Of a stretch of 64,000 nt of DNA, positions 60,301 through 63,940 are shown piece by piece. The notes under the pieces are model-generated. The model saw nothing but the letters and a program-made list of their open reading frames with translations, searched no databases and was not told the origin of the DNA. Source of the DNA: CAYWOS01 sp964459985 (GTDB lineage: Bacteria; Bacillota; Clostridia; Christensenellales; Aristaeellaceae); contig CAYWOS010000012.1 in NCBI GenBank assembly GCA_964459985.1, positions 6,988 to 70,987 on the forward strand, given 5' to 3'. The first letter of the stretch is position 1; every line of letters begins with the position of its first letter. The position numbers and the translations under genes were made by a program.

Positions 60301-63300
60301 GGCGTGACCAACATCCGCGCGCGTGAGATCACCCTGAACGCTTCCGACGATATCGGCTCCGCCGCGCAGCCCCTGACCACAGAACATCAGGCCAACCGTC
60401 CCGAACTGGCGGCGAACCGCATCTTCCCGATGCCTGACGGCGGCGGCGCGTACACTGTTGAGCTGGTCCGGCGCGCTGCGACCGACGAAAACGGCGAGCC
60501 GTTGTTCGACGATGAAGGCAATCCCGTGCTCAACTGGACAACCGAAGTACGCGTTGATTACGACTGGCTGCGCGTCGATCATTCCGAGGAAGCCACGCGT
60601 CTGGACGCCGAAGCGGGCGGCAATCTCCATATCGCTGAACAGACGGGCGATCTGGGCATCGGCATCCTCTCGGCGGGCGGCGACGCTTCGCTGATCGCGC
60701 CGGGCGCGATCTTCGACGTGCGCGATGATTCCGAAACCAAGAACAACCTGACGGTGGGCGGCGATGCGACATTGATTTCCGAGACCGCCGGCATCGGCCT
60801 GCGCGACGATTACCTCGATATCGACGTGACCGGCGTCACCACCGCGCAATCGGTAGACGATATCAACCTGAACGACAAGGCCGATCTCGATCTGATCGCC
60901 GATACGCTGAACGGTCAGGTTAACGCCGACGCCGCAGGCGATATCGATTTGAGCAATTCCACGCCCGACACCGACCTCATCATCGGCCCCATTCACGCGG
61001 GCGGCGACGTGACCGTCACGGCGACCGGCTCCGTCATCGCGGGTGACAGGCTCGGCAGGGACGAGCAGGTCGCGGGCGACAGCGTATCGCTGAACACGCA
61101 AAACGGCACGGTCGGCACGCCCGACGCGCCCATCCTCATCGATACCGACGCGGCAAACGGCGGGACGCTGACGGTGACGGCGAGCGTCACGGCGAACGTG
61201 ACCGAGTTGACGGGCGACATCATCATTCAGCAAATTCAAACGGGCGACGACATGACGCTGATCGTCCCGGGCAGCGTAACCGACACGGATGGCCGCCAGC
61301 TTGTCAACGAAGCGGTGGACGCGGCGCGCGAGGCGGCGGAAGCCAGGGCAAAGGCGGAACAGGCGCAGGCGGCGGCGAACGTGCGCGACGCTTACGCCGG
61401 CGACGCGGGCAGGCTTGCCTCCGATCTGGGTAAGGACGCCGTGATCGATGCGATTGATCAGGCGAACAAGGACATTGCTTCCGCGCAGACAGCCATCAAC
61501 GACATATCGACGAAGCTGAACGAGCTGGTCATCGATCCGAACGCGCGGCAGAGCAAGATCGACGCGCTCAACAAGCAGCTTGCCGCGCAGCAAACGGCGC
61601 TGGCCGAAGCGCAGCAGACGCTTTCCGATCAGCAGGACAACCTTGATCAGATCAATCATCTGATCGACTTGGCCAAGCAGGATGCCGGCGCGCTGCAGCA
61701 GGAAGCCGACCGCCTCGCGGCGGACGCCGACACGCTTGAGAGCGCCGCGCAGCAGAAGATCACAAGCGCCGGACAATCGGTCGATTCCGTCGTCACGGGC
61801 GGCAATCTCGTCATCGACGCCGGCGGCGCTATCGGCGAGAAGGATAACGCGCTGGGCATCCATGTCACGGGCGAGACGATCATTTCGGTCGGCGACCCGT
61901 CGACGGACGGCGTTGATCTTGAAAGCACGGGCAGCGTGAGCTTCCATCCCATCGAGGCGGAGCATGTGGCCATCGACGCGCTCGGCGATATCACGGCGCT
62001 CGGCGATGGAACGCAGAAAGACATCGTCACGGGCAATCTGACGCTCAACGCCGCCGAGGGCGACGTCGGCAGTTCGGACAGACCCATTTACACCTCGGCG
62101 GACACGCTGACCGCGATGGGCGAGGAAATCCACATCATCAACGACAAATCCCTCGAGATTGACAGCGTGGTCGCCGACGGTAAGGCGGATCTCGTCGTGG
62201 AAGGCGATGTAACGTCGGGCGAATCGGGCAATACCGGCGCGCCGAACATCATCGCAGGCGACCTGAACCTCGACGTCGACGGCGATATCGGCGAGGACGG
62301 CGACCGACTGGACATCCATGTGGACGATCTCACCGCCAAGGGCGACGATATCCATCTGGATAATTCTTCGGAGAATCTGAACATCGGCAAGATCGACGGG
62401 CATAACGTCGATATCGTGACCGACGGCAGCGTGACGGGCGGATTGATCCAGGCGGAAAACCTCGACCTCATCGCGCAGGGCGACATCGGCACACCTGATG
62501 ATCCGATCTCGCTGATCGTCATCGATCGTCTGAACGTCGTTTCGGAGTACGGTTGGGTCAACATTTCCAATTCCCTCTACATCCCGCGCGAGCTGATCGA
62601 CGAGCCGACGGGCGTGGTTGTCAAGGGTGAAAAGATTCATCGCGTCGCGATCCTGACCGTCGCCGATCTGACGACGGCGGACGAAGAAACGCTGAACGGC
62701 TTGAGCGATCTTGCCCGGAACGCGCTCAACAGCGACGCGCGCATCTTGGCCTACAACATCCTCCTGCCCGTGTACACGGGCGCGCCCGGCTTCCTCGACA
62801 CCGTCTCCGTGAGCATTCCCTCGGGCAGTGAGAACGAAGGCAGGAAACTGCTCGTGCTTGTGTGCGGCGACAGCGAAACGGCGCTTTGCGTCGGCGTCGT
62901 CCGCGACGGCGCGCTGGTCTTCGACACGCCTGTGCTCGGCGACGTGATCGCGCTTGATCCCGCTATGTACGAGCAGTTGTGGGCGCTCTTCCACGGCTTC
63001 CTGAACAACGCGCTGTCCGAGCGGATGATCATTTCCCCCGAGGCGCTTTCCATGCTTGAAGCCGCCTATGCCGCGTATCGCGCGAAGGTCGACGGCGCCG
63101 GGCTGTACTTCCTGAACGCCGATACCGGCGTAAGCGTCGACTTCGCGCCCGACGCCGCGACGGACACGGTTGAAAGCATTCGCCTGACCGTCGCGCGCAC
63201 CGCGCAAGAGCGTGAGCGCGGTATGGCGCCGCAGCCCGCGTGGGCGCTGCCCGTCGCCGCGCAAATGACGTTGATCGCCGAGATCCTCGTTCCCGCCGCG

Positions 63301-63639
63301 CCGTCGGATGATACGGCGACGGATTCCGCCGCGCAGGGCGAAGTGGACGCTGGCAATGCGACGCCAATGGAAGCCGAACCGACCTATATCGCGCAGCCCG
63401 TCGAGATTCGCGGCGCGTGCGAAATCTCTATTCCGCTCTTCTCCGATCCTTCTGCGCGCGAGGCGCAGGACAAGCGGAACGCCGATCGCGTATACGATTA
63501 CGCGCTGCTGCCCGTCACGGTGCGCTGCCTGATGGAGGACGGTACGGAACGGACAATGAACCTTGTCGCCGACGCTCATGGCGTGATTTCCGTTGCGCTG
63601 GATGCGCTGCCCATGTCGCTGGAGATTACAGCCGAGTAA
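36313..63639 (+). CDS. Giant secreted repetitive adhesin-like protein (9108 aa)
   Basis: One uninterrupted frame. GGGAGGA lies 8 nt before ATG 36313. A signal peptide ends near AYA-ET (residue 45), with a less standard lipobox-like LPGC at Cys39. Then come 35 (V/I/F)DP units (69-173); a beta-helix-like region with RTX-like nonapeptides near 409, 494, 539, 591 and 758; Ala/Gly/Val-rich repeats of about 50-75 residues (about 830-4100); larger repeats of about 225-240 residues (about 4100-5600); an adhesin-type beta region; three 42-residue copies (7495-7620); a helical insert (about 7740-7950); haemagglutinin-like GDIG repeats; a coiled coil (about 8333-8496); and an alpha/beta tail. No LPxTG, SLH or membrane segment is found at the C-terminus. 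It resembles huge filamentous adhesins; exact function unknown. Confidence 0.9.
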   Translation: MIKGTHRDGRNTGLLARVAFAMACLLLTTALLCGVLPGCSGQAYAETDASAPPTQETPLTQEPSGLPPVDPVDPVDPVDPVDPVDPVDPVDPVDPVDPVDPVDPVDPVDPVDPVDPVDPVDPVDPVDPVDPVDPVDPIDPVDPVDPVDPFDPVDPVDPVDPVDPVDPVDPVDPITPGDSSLVNALPITASSGVSETNALTNPSAPMLLNATGEDAPIGTGDTTVEAYAIPAGSAYIKEIGADISYGNTADSNAIQTAMTDALTYIKSLYTGDGEPADKTATIVVSDGVYQGGLTVQQSGGNAFAELLTAILGLDKDQDDKPSGKINIRIVAADALAADGSLTANSAGGAEVQGDITLDMPGMNVALAGLYLSTRGLVNVSNVNSFEYYGTKKDDNVTIRVVKVKKKVKIDTGMGNDKVDLQIEQRPNIDIAIETLTAADLETLQNLTNFSASTLEELKASAQSVVDAVKTITDTIDAFDYHKLSDVLDVDIMLGEGDDQIQSKLVNTTDLSLTPPDEALGTGSVIAFGIDMSATNIRIDGGAGNDRIDVSGGVKLSLARNLTVAVIDYVTHKVNGEALTASIPSSTMRLRGGAGDDVFTVNTTTAFVPVTQMEIAVYGETGYDRLHLTGKLDDSKPADQRITQSGNELTIRALAEITLLGGEYLPSIAIPFKDTFFVNSVDVEAFTDALANKRTINIADVAPGTTAQSFTDYIITPEEGEYSFFVDNDDTVTARYRVNYTSDMILPAAGLFLTNIVATGGNDILYVEKLVAEGFNLNLSGRHVYIEGELKGKNILVEAIASDDAVAALEQSLVEDDLNEENNMSVEVGLYAAENDVAIRVLAGADVIASETIDMIAGLTLEKPFIPLIDESFNPFTLKIGDADVTIRGSVKAGGSIQARSELNISIDVTNALLKVVVPLAVGVAVGSSKVIVEGDAILDAGASVNLRAESDINVLSEAIAGALKFSISLTVVQMETKTIVRGNANIKADGDTDLTAAAFVKAISFATGKKHNILSLSPQSGVFIAATFIQQETAVELLEHAGVEKTGALRLYSSSIIQSDNAAISIPAPSATDSPFSVFSVIPFVEKLAGVAPAGNQTMVGKLLSKITGSNSLGNKFTDATKSAVPEESGSVKQVMGALSLGYISNENTARIDTYEAVVASGDIAVHATGSTVSSLRADGSLYKTPPIDPVTGATPEDSPKTAIGAGVTVGIFTHNNIAEIIKGSLTGRGLSVIADSGYTASSVTAKAGHIPATANFGLGGAVGVHITKVVNNARLSVRATYHLRDGSLTVVSEGRGSFVTAGDASGKRERRSFSIGGLTIPLVPANQSTSGSAGIGAGIAVAITGIDFTAVIEDGVRIETIDGKKLNDVTVRAKYTAREYFDAAAGASGGTAIVPVLALAVSGLYTQAHVGAMGNALDLTGNLSILSAAAMTRTMSVDAAAVGAGAGVGASFGIAILNDLAEAALERSATAENISIDASAISRFSQTVKASAKGAAPASDPNGGTTPDQIGKNDAEKNANQDDLDKAMEEDGKKNNNNTPGSSDEKGEADKMADKNTKNAEDMSKNVNTKNVNPDSVKNASKNRPQAATQEGNIQVAAGLALNIQQNNASARLGDGLVIKANDNLTVRSLGDTDAVIKANASATNSEIGVGVAVAINYVRFANKAYIGLSKITAKSLTLRADIVEAAEKASVEEILADLLRYFADTEGLQFLIDALLEAEGEDSLGDLLAGNEAYDGLDLNDKETVEKLVIDLLVSKLTDNPFDTSKAIAGELVESIVKQFVDTLTDPSFLLGLIVGGAKGRIDTILSKYGLTAEVAAKRIYDAVSTALSIKFGSPSELEGTGNLISTSAIAGAGAANVGVAGAASIAVIRGDTQAVIADSLARQTDDLVISGIAQIAAYGAQNVYNTASAAPDKNGMAAKNKDGSGSTGSAGEAGVGVGASVALATIDVVVNALLGNHRDLRAEALSIVANSRSDIDSVSVAGSDPIARRDSIPMTTPELGGATNTVAPNNTTNKSIALDASVAMAIVDNVVLARVGEGAHIALNGGNVIETADEISKDEFEKANFWMRAYQRGQTLANASGFAMGGKAAVGAAVAVNLITSDIRASFLGEGKAGGKAKVEAITSNEDEAHALATAVGASLDRYLSKIRELFNMLSVGSTPPTLGAKINATIVGKLNSFAGPAMQTGGSMIAGLPLLPTLLARLNIKLPEAPKNDTANDKLKQNGGTPPASPQDMDQSAKKQKSINIAAAAGVNVTEHKATAEVLGDLTARDVEVKSENRSNYRTLATGAAVNIDTGSNCISAGVAVTVNDNEARATLDGAVIAQGDSGAKDDGDVRVVATLTQNMDEQYRGLLAAQALAGSVTGSGGTVGFAGAVAVMVAKARALAQVANDAILRGGRIIVEATDQSKLAVRAGGISVGGAKASLGASFGIVYAENAIKALVGNRANITGSSLRVEAKKLAVDSSDYVFPLGLNTLFTVDVSDENPDKKGLINLKTTTAPNGVVAIDVAIGTDDFLKIFDTLNYLASVNYYIETIAGSIAAGADAKLAMAGAFSLLMTGNQTEASIGSDATINLDEGDAAVIAENHTNTRVIGGAMGATSGTAGVGVNIASIDDRDKVYAIVGDRTVIESAGNTTVSAKAKSDAMAITVAAGVATGAGGGGAAIGGGVNVIVTGSDVRATLGDDVEITALKSARLIAENVSDLMLISTSVGVSTGTSAAAGGTLGVIVTGNKTLAVTGDDVVIRAGEGVTVRANSEEKLIDILASLSGAAGTGVSVAGTIGVLVAQSETRAQVGNKARVITTKGSAEILAGGKVKQIVVMAAATAGGGSAAVGASVNVGVFEQKVLSLVGDNAELIAENLEAGQNTVILAEGENQTIMVTIAGAAAPSGVGVSGTIPVVVSESTIRARMGSESRAEAGDSVVISADLITGFYSVGGAIALAGGSAAVGATISTMVIGNTVEALAEDAAKLIAHAAITTDTGLLPGVLLPNRTERRRGVTVNAQAGNCFLMASMSGAATTGTAAVSGVISTLVIKNTVRAAIRDRSHVTAGYNETGNKTSGGDDAGITVEADDESHLYNIGGGVSAASTAGVGATVVTMVYDKTIEASIGIGGQALAAGDVLVSADSADDVYLFALSFSAGGTAAVGVSASALVFQNDLLTSFGGELRADGDVSVLASSDSELFNIVAAVAGSGTAAVSPVAVVTYFEGETKAIVADDAVIDAAGAFLLDAKSKEFITSDAAGVAVSGTASVSGTVDIIVSKQKTQSLAGDNANIDAAAITVNAKDDYTLYAVVGSVAASGTADVGVLAVVGVMHNTVTAGAGASSILRSRTGDVAVKADAARTVASYAANVAGGGAAGVGVTLMVMVVGGKLTQDSSDSLLRKGDTLTQEQFDALSDKEKEEYNKQISGGFNPDGFMNDAFGDRAASGYKKDDLGAMLEGDGVRQSETHVGTTTEKDGKKETTFDGESGYVEGEYTPDESGEAPGKDAEIDETKNTDLENAGQLGATKPAYAPKDSVSAFIGTGAIVNAAGDIEVFSDDDLLADLISGTIAVGGYAGVGAGISVAMLYSNVEAAVRDGAILTAGGDITVAARSGSTPVDSDATSTDALKDSFSRKDAEGNENTDTFENDLTVDLTKRTIRAISITGAGALVGVSVAVASVNVFTNVIAYMEGDVLSARDLTVSATTDYPYVTTATVTAGGGLVAVGASVALEIIGGSTEASIVGDANIDVTGTVTVRTDLTVRGATGAGAFGFGGVAVNGAVSLLVNRQKVNTFVGRGVLIDALEFNVLANAATEAKAVLIGAAGGGVAVSLSAAVAIVEPTILTFVGATPSGFDAVAGAEAARAGRITVNFLSIKNNVDSTAVSTVLSVAGGGVAVNGNVLLVFNRTRAVAGLTRANVKSTVSILIDAFMDSDARSYICAATAGGVAVGVTVSYVHLRSMNDALVDLTNAEVSTKNLYVYAGRVDDRNSATAQSIALAANIGAISVGVNSAIADNNARNNARIIGSGVLTVAQKLDIYAYGSATAEAAVHGINAGGISIAASIALSVLRSEQRAVVEGGNVTAGSLIALSYLNNDKDDDVDTSKASLLTGSGGFISVAVNLAVAYGRSKSIAGVRADSLTLTGGDVEIRSYGKAGVLAKITNQSISYSFSASVMTGLAFAQGRFDSFMTLPRIAAPGAYDARVNNLSITTNALVRAVADVTPSAGGVSASMGGNYNVNLAMALVLAQSQAYISGVGFLKADGEITVSVLGTPTAEATVQTPNIQAGTVNVAANVATAILKAVQNAYIGQAHINAFSVSVSAELNNGKTTGAKAILGANGGSVDIGLVAVKANTATAIADAANTAEIVDASLTLVQKLLITSNATSYAVADVSKDVASVSGIGIGVNVLYAKAEGIFTALIDGADVSVPNGYITITNTYISKASAKTAPPCDGLSLDISFLSVKTNLADAIVGTITRASITGTGDITTNTLTVSAVGTGTADASLATATLSASAVDVAVNVTHAEVAAKQTAAVEGDHVTATNTMSVLSTFNKNKDGESGIKGATASIGAANGGKSDSFSVSLASVKANTATALITANVRAYVTAMNLNVAKSLTVTTDAVSYADAIVDSGLINLSALNAAVLVTQADAGGVFSSSINSDGSVTADTIMVATEYTTQANAISAQPNASLSLGSLAINNALADASTKANAAISGSADVNAKGSTTPIRVQTIGTATARANIAGGEFSASIVNIGTNFADAKVSAVQKAFIGLADDAPDGAQGPTVTAKDINVYSEFNHKSSTTGAVANVGSGMGAKIALKSGDVSLAHASITAKALAYINAQRINVSGSLTVQTAANAYAKAGVLAPTFSVSKYNAAAQQTQAYAGGIFDAYVTATGTEGVRAGNIIVQTDYKSIADAVSDQPDANISGSAIKINMADANAKTQANAYVDGAGVVNATGDIVVKTIGTATADAKIAGSKLSAGVINIATNVVKATVNAIQKAYVTGANVTARNLTVQSDFNNANSTTGARANVGSSGGVDVSLAGVDASTATASITASVKAYLDGAATNISGALKVLLNANAYAKSGIANGAVSISGGKAALQHTNAIAGGVFEAYILSITAGNSIVRAGSITVTNTYKSIADAASKQPDADIAGLSIKDNLAHAEASTRAQAYLTGGGQINAGSGAINIKALGTATANAVIAAAKVSASVVNIGFNTVKAIVSADQAAYVVGALIKAGSLTVQSDFNNNNESTGATASVGSNAGVKISLATTDVSKAIAQITAKVKAYVSGAATEILNALSVTVNANAYAKSGVDNGVASVDGIKAAVQQTEATAGGTFEAFIEAMLGGDSHIKARSITVTNSYKSIADAESKQPDASISAGTTAVNKATANASTEATAAVKGSGAITVTGALNVTASGKAIADAEISGTKFTLGGFNAAFNAVKADVNAKISAYVKGAAIKASSLKVEAVFNNSSKQGATAKVGTNGTADDDSLEIVAVNIKENTSEAVSEATVQSYIESARIDVTGGQIDVITKARTYANADVFGAGTSVSLVNATIMTVNANAKGTFTAKIDTGASGDYMNADKINVLLNYRAIVDAANGPAGGLKLANLDYNKSTAKTEVKATSSITGTGAIRTAGDVTVRTTADDISATSTGKTTKISVTAFDAVANYAVAYANAVQYAKIEGGVMDIGGALTVDSVVTESLAKAFVGAAANVSLVNVKTNSALSYSTITSGANITGGTIKASSVNVTSTSVDGESIAEAKSDNTWSMVVMGHLEAEARSHDSIHATISGAAIDATNSINITAKGNTKADAKTQGSAIAIGDDSSATAKAYIGHSTSDSNRQRVDASIGENATLVAGRNITVYAENLGTARTDIRKGSVSLASMSDASVPSYAYFKTTAGVGKNSSVTAGGDIKVSTKDKPDTKSDVVSKTIAIAVGTDKLYGMNTQDVVNTLTIDAAILRAGGGVTLLAQSDSIMYAQTRMNSKGGFTNKGYLRAEGKLTRATTLNVNSGAEIYSDYGDIIVKAVAGVNDNIQLHARVENVGLVSIGDARTKSTLNSTVTTNIQKDVVLHNTFNKTYIHADSSEGYSYAYTYVYNAGLGNEPDARAIQHPSFAAAVNVGKSGSGDAAQITGAQVDIRAFQSKLRIKSQTYSRGRGLGVNVWSYTIIAAGESIDGKSSSTSSASIKAVTQVSNAVIRGYESVTIESELHPTNGSTHLENYGHSNAQGMGESKVFAEINVTLRAETTVTGTVDIITAKATIDSLRFNGTIKNGKRDQHTGFFAAGYKYGSDETKRQTAPSIDGNVVFHIGDAAAGIVIDISNGQYGDGKLTVRAVGLKENTSKVVNVSGSITIADLFNAKNGTLYVAGGLKNNIVYDQAYLYEVRIINRTGLDLTLNRITVENIDYIRPTISGGGSVRHTKSNYTTPPITVENRQQGSVKVNNLIAGHRSVVSFLWTGETGGILTSVNELALAGSQIKGNAAAAALVAPVWAHELIVSGAAAIGNGINNRFYAYLFRGSDGIVDMTASGNVYVRLAVVEMTGVDSLPSDSAGSGSPSGLALDMRNISAGAGSVNDILLEQAVRIYRLNNSNIVSILLPGSLNFMTVTAALSASKTLSTDQMERYYQGQHPVTGDYSYLLPNGTTLYTNEAGDILRITETVGDITVDLRVADIIFDETLPLVTLAEGATLNLETGKLSIEDGFTFSALLAGIDAQFILANIGTGDNQFQFSYQLNGSDVERFAGISLWYTDPTSSIRYYTVIGNATNYDRLAALHAESNKTEEYYILAVSADGKTMSAYMLTPATAGEGEDGSVLSNLNWQRITNLTSQAPVEVTTNSGYHASFYTLEGLAEPGKQILPQISSLDYSTFSFNMDNVSKALGGGKWSYSNYVGNEWRDTYYNLVLYNDNNSYSWEIVEYSQYRSDINPTINQIYRLGDMIKQENSLNYAVDQFSSSNSVLTKFYQLIQGKIWNVKGYISGYTETQDTRYERKVEGEGDKTEFRYYLSPETLRSTQASLIFAQREIASLSVSDDVEYNDDGEVTSRKYRVGIRKNETDETTSNIDFSAKIDNIPVKLGTLPAITGEPGTQAYRITNHMYITKSDERVVMIEGGYVSTYDGTRFNSNYITIPNVAPGGVPTVTIKSGVSVWLEQLTDNVAQDVQGRYYVLSSGTWSTSGVTASTESGKQIIKKDGVKALGIYTEEDILYYEIPWTNNSTLIAGSDGSVKITGSPVYTMKVFPVAGAELKLGVIAGGDILLRIAEEQAKMTAQKKTANIMADKLTILSTGSVIGTETNKVFVYPMTPDTDIDLHFYDVLTQLPGAEPELLTSEVHLNLLGNAKMLPDFHVDGLDESNGKLIMDVDGDIDFNEILVTNGGIVDLRASGHIQGNLLKAWVDQFGDTDVDLNAGKFISLGRLDLTDTDADFSAGKAEASTGTDANMTIGYLTASEDADAAFVVKETLTVMNTATMNDATVDIDAGMDVLFNGILDVDGGALTLDADGDMRAAKAATVTGGTQVITLGGDAVFSDLLDIDTANLTLDADGGMSVAKSATVTGGTQVITLGGDAVFSDILDIDTANLTLDADGGMSVAKAAIIAGGTQVITLGGDAVFSDTLNVSGKADTTLSADGDMTIAKRTTMDDASLDIDLGGAFTAPTLDIHNGSVFDLLAGKDDKLTDGDILFDIIEAADSAVLLRTNNGDIIGEDAESYIRQTGASALTLSASGDIGQIDQRMILDVPASVTVRVDAVQNLYADAVVLVGDVFEGVRPVESIGSGRAEDGETITGDFLADAGIEALYPLLKYQTPEELAAWIAAGMPRDAWQQFITEDALADMVEAQTITSKLLEELLVDKTTFTKKQLNELIKAQDYAALAQKLAAVLIVPVPDPTVKKPPLHVKDDLAQTWLSTAIELDKVIDLDTTLESLLTQQDILDMLEQAWGMADYAGYGTPPYIDPEAREFFLSIGESTGETHLWNEGSITVTQDAGDLTAADIHSERGDVSVTALDGSILGCDSGVTNIRAREITLNASDDIGSAAQPLTTEHQANRPELAANRIFPMPDGGGAYTVELVRRAATDENGEPLFDDEGNPVLNWTTEVRVDYDWLRVDHSEEATRLDAEAGGNLHIAEQTGDLGIGILSAGGDASLIAPGAIFDVRDDSETKNNLTVGGDATLISETAGIGLRDDYLDIDVTGVTTAQSVDDINLNDKADLDLIADTLNGQVNADAAGDIDLSNSTPDTDLIIGPIHAGGDVTVTATGSVIAGDRLGRDEQVAGDSVSLNTQNGTVGTPDAPILIDTDAANGGTLTVTASVTANVTELTGDIIIQQIQTGDDMTLIVPGSVTDTDGRQLVNEAVDAAREAAEARAKAEQAQAAANVRDAYAGDAGRLASDLGKDAVIDAIDQANKDIASAQTAINDISTKLNELVIDPNARQSKIDALNKQLAAQQTALAEAQQTLSDQQDNLDQINHLIDLAKQDAGALQQEADRLAADADTLESAAQQKITSAGQSVDSVVTGGNLVIDAGGAIGEKDNALGIHVTGETIISVGDPSTDGVDLESTGSVSFHPIEAEHVAIDALGDITALGDGTQKDIVTGNLTLNAAEGDVGSSDRPIYTSADTLTAMGEEIHIINDKSLEIDSVVADGKADLVVEGDVTSGESGNTGAPNIIAGDLNLDVDGDIGEDGDRLDIHVDDLTAKGDDIHLDNSSENLNIGKIDGHNVDIVTDGSVTGGLIQAENLDLIAQGDIGTPDDPISLIVIDRLNVVSEYGWVNISNSLYIPRELIDEPTGVVVKGEKIHRVAILTVADLTTADEETLNGLSDLARNALNSDARILAYNILLPVYTGAPGFLDTVSVSIPSGSENEGRKLLVLVCGDSETALCVGVVRDGALVFDTPVLGDVIALDPAMYEQLWALFHGFLNNALSERMIISPEALSMLEAAYAAYRAKVDGAGLYFLNADTGVSVDFAPDAATDTVESIRLTVARTAQERERGMAPQPAWALPVAAQMTLIAEILVPAAPSDDTATDSAAQGEVDAGNATPMEAEPTYIAQPVEIRGACEISIPLFSDPSAREAQDKRNADRVYDYALLPVTVRCLMEDGTERTMNLVADAHGVISVALDALPMSLEITAE
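36517..36831 (+). repeat. 35 tandem 9-bp units encoding (V/I/F)DP
   Basis: Exactly 35 units; unit 24 encodes IDP and unit 28 FDP, all others VDP. Third positions vary freely (GTC/GTT, GAT/GAC, all four CCN codons), while the tripeptide is almost unchanged. It is probably a stiff, acidic stalk that lifts the rest of the protein from the cell wall. Confidence 0.95.
44130..46400 (+). repeat. Adhesin repeat family A (Ala/Gly-rich, about 50-75 aa)
   Basis: At least 14 successive copies of a small-residue core such as GTAAVGA or SGTASVSGT occur at intervals of about 150-230 bp, each followed by a Val/Ile strand pair and a GDxAxIxA turn. Similar but more diverged copies extend on both sides from about 38800 to 48700. 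The pattern suggests a continuous beta-solenoid. Confidence 0.75.
49260..52800 (+). repeat. Adhesin repeat family B (about 225-240 aa units)
   Basis: Six GANGG/GSxxG-type landmarks occur near 49270, 49970, 50680, 51355, 52040 and 52715. The related KQPDA-type landmark occurs near 49600, 50310, 51015, 51695 and 52375. The period is about 675-720 bp. Each unit contains KxIADA, GTATADA, a VNI strand, QKAYVxGA, SxFNN and NAYAKSG segments. Confidence 0.8.
58795..59172 (+). repeat. Three near-identical 126-bp units
   Basis: Units start at 58795, 58921 and 59047. The first 57 bases of each are almost identical in DNA and encode VTGGTQVITLGGDAVFSD (IIAGG in the third). Very low third-position divergence indicates recent duplication, unlike the older repeats upstream. 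Confidence 0.85.
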
Positions 63640-63703
63640 AGAGCAAATTGGCATAGATTACGAGTAAGAGGGCATAGCTTTATGCCTGCAAGGAGTACAG
63701 CGT

Positions 63704-63901
63704 ATGAGTGATTACTGGACGGTTAAGGAGACGGCGACGGCCTGGGGCATCACAGCGATGCGTGTACGCCAATTAGTTCCGCGAATTGTCGGCGCAGAGA
63801 TGCGGATCGTCAATGGCAGAGCACTCTGGTTTATCCCCGCCGGGACAAAAAAACCAGAGTGTCGGCGACCCGGCAGAAGGAGAAAAACCCCGAACGCATA
63901 G
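63704..63901 (+). CDS. Small excisionase-like HTH protein
   Basis: This 65-residue protein starts at ATG 63704 after AAGGAG with 8 nt spacing. It begins DYWTVKETATAWGITAMRVRQLV, a MerR/excisionase-type helix-turn-helix in which a Trp-Thr-Val strand leads into the first helix. A WFIPAGTKKPE wing and a very basic tail (RRPGRRRK) follow. Such proteins bind DNA as recombination directionality factors or small regulators. There is no integrase nearby. It lies 64 bp behind the giant gene, without a terminator between, and may be co-transcribed. Confidence 0.7.
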   Translation: MSDYWTVKETATAWGITAMRVRQLVPRIVGAEMRIVNGRALWFIPAGTKKPECRRPGRRRKTPNA

Positions 63902-63917
63902 AACGCGAAAGATCAAG

Positions 63918-63940
63918 CGCCCCACGCGGGGCGTTTTTTT
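63918..63940 (+). terminator. Strong terminator after the adhesin unit
   Basis: CGCCCC (63918-63923), loop ACGC, GGGGCG (63928-63933), then seven T. It is the first convincing terminator after the giant gene. From here to 64000 I see nothing further. Confidence 0.9.

Noticed and set aside
57202..63654. 2150-residue open frame on the minus strand
   Set aside because: It is a shadow of the giant gene caused by GC-rich codon bias; it lacks a signal, domains and a ribosome binding site, and is full of Arg/His-rich low-complexity sequence. The same applies to long minus-strand frames at 39475-42024, 45547-49389, 49621-52317 and 53575-56793.
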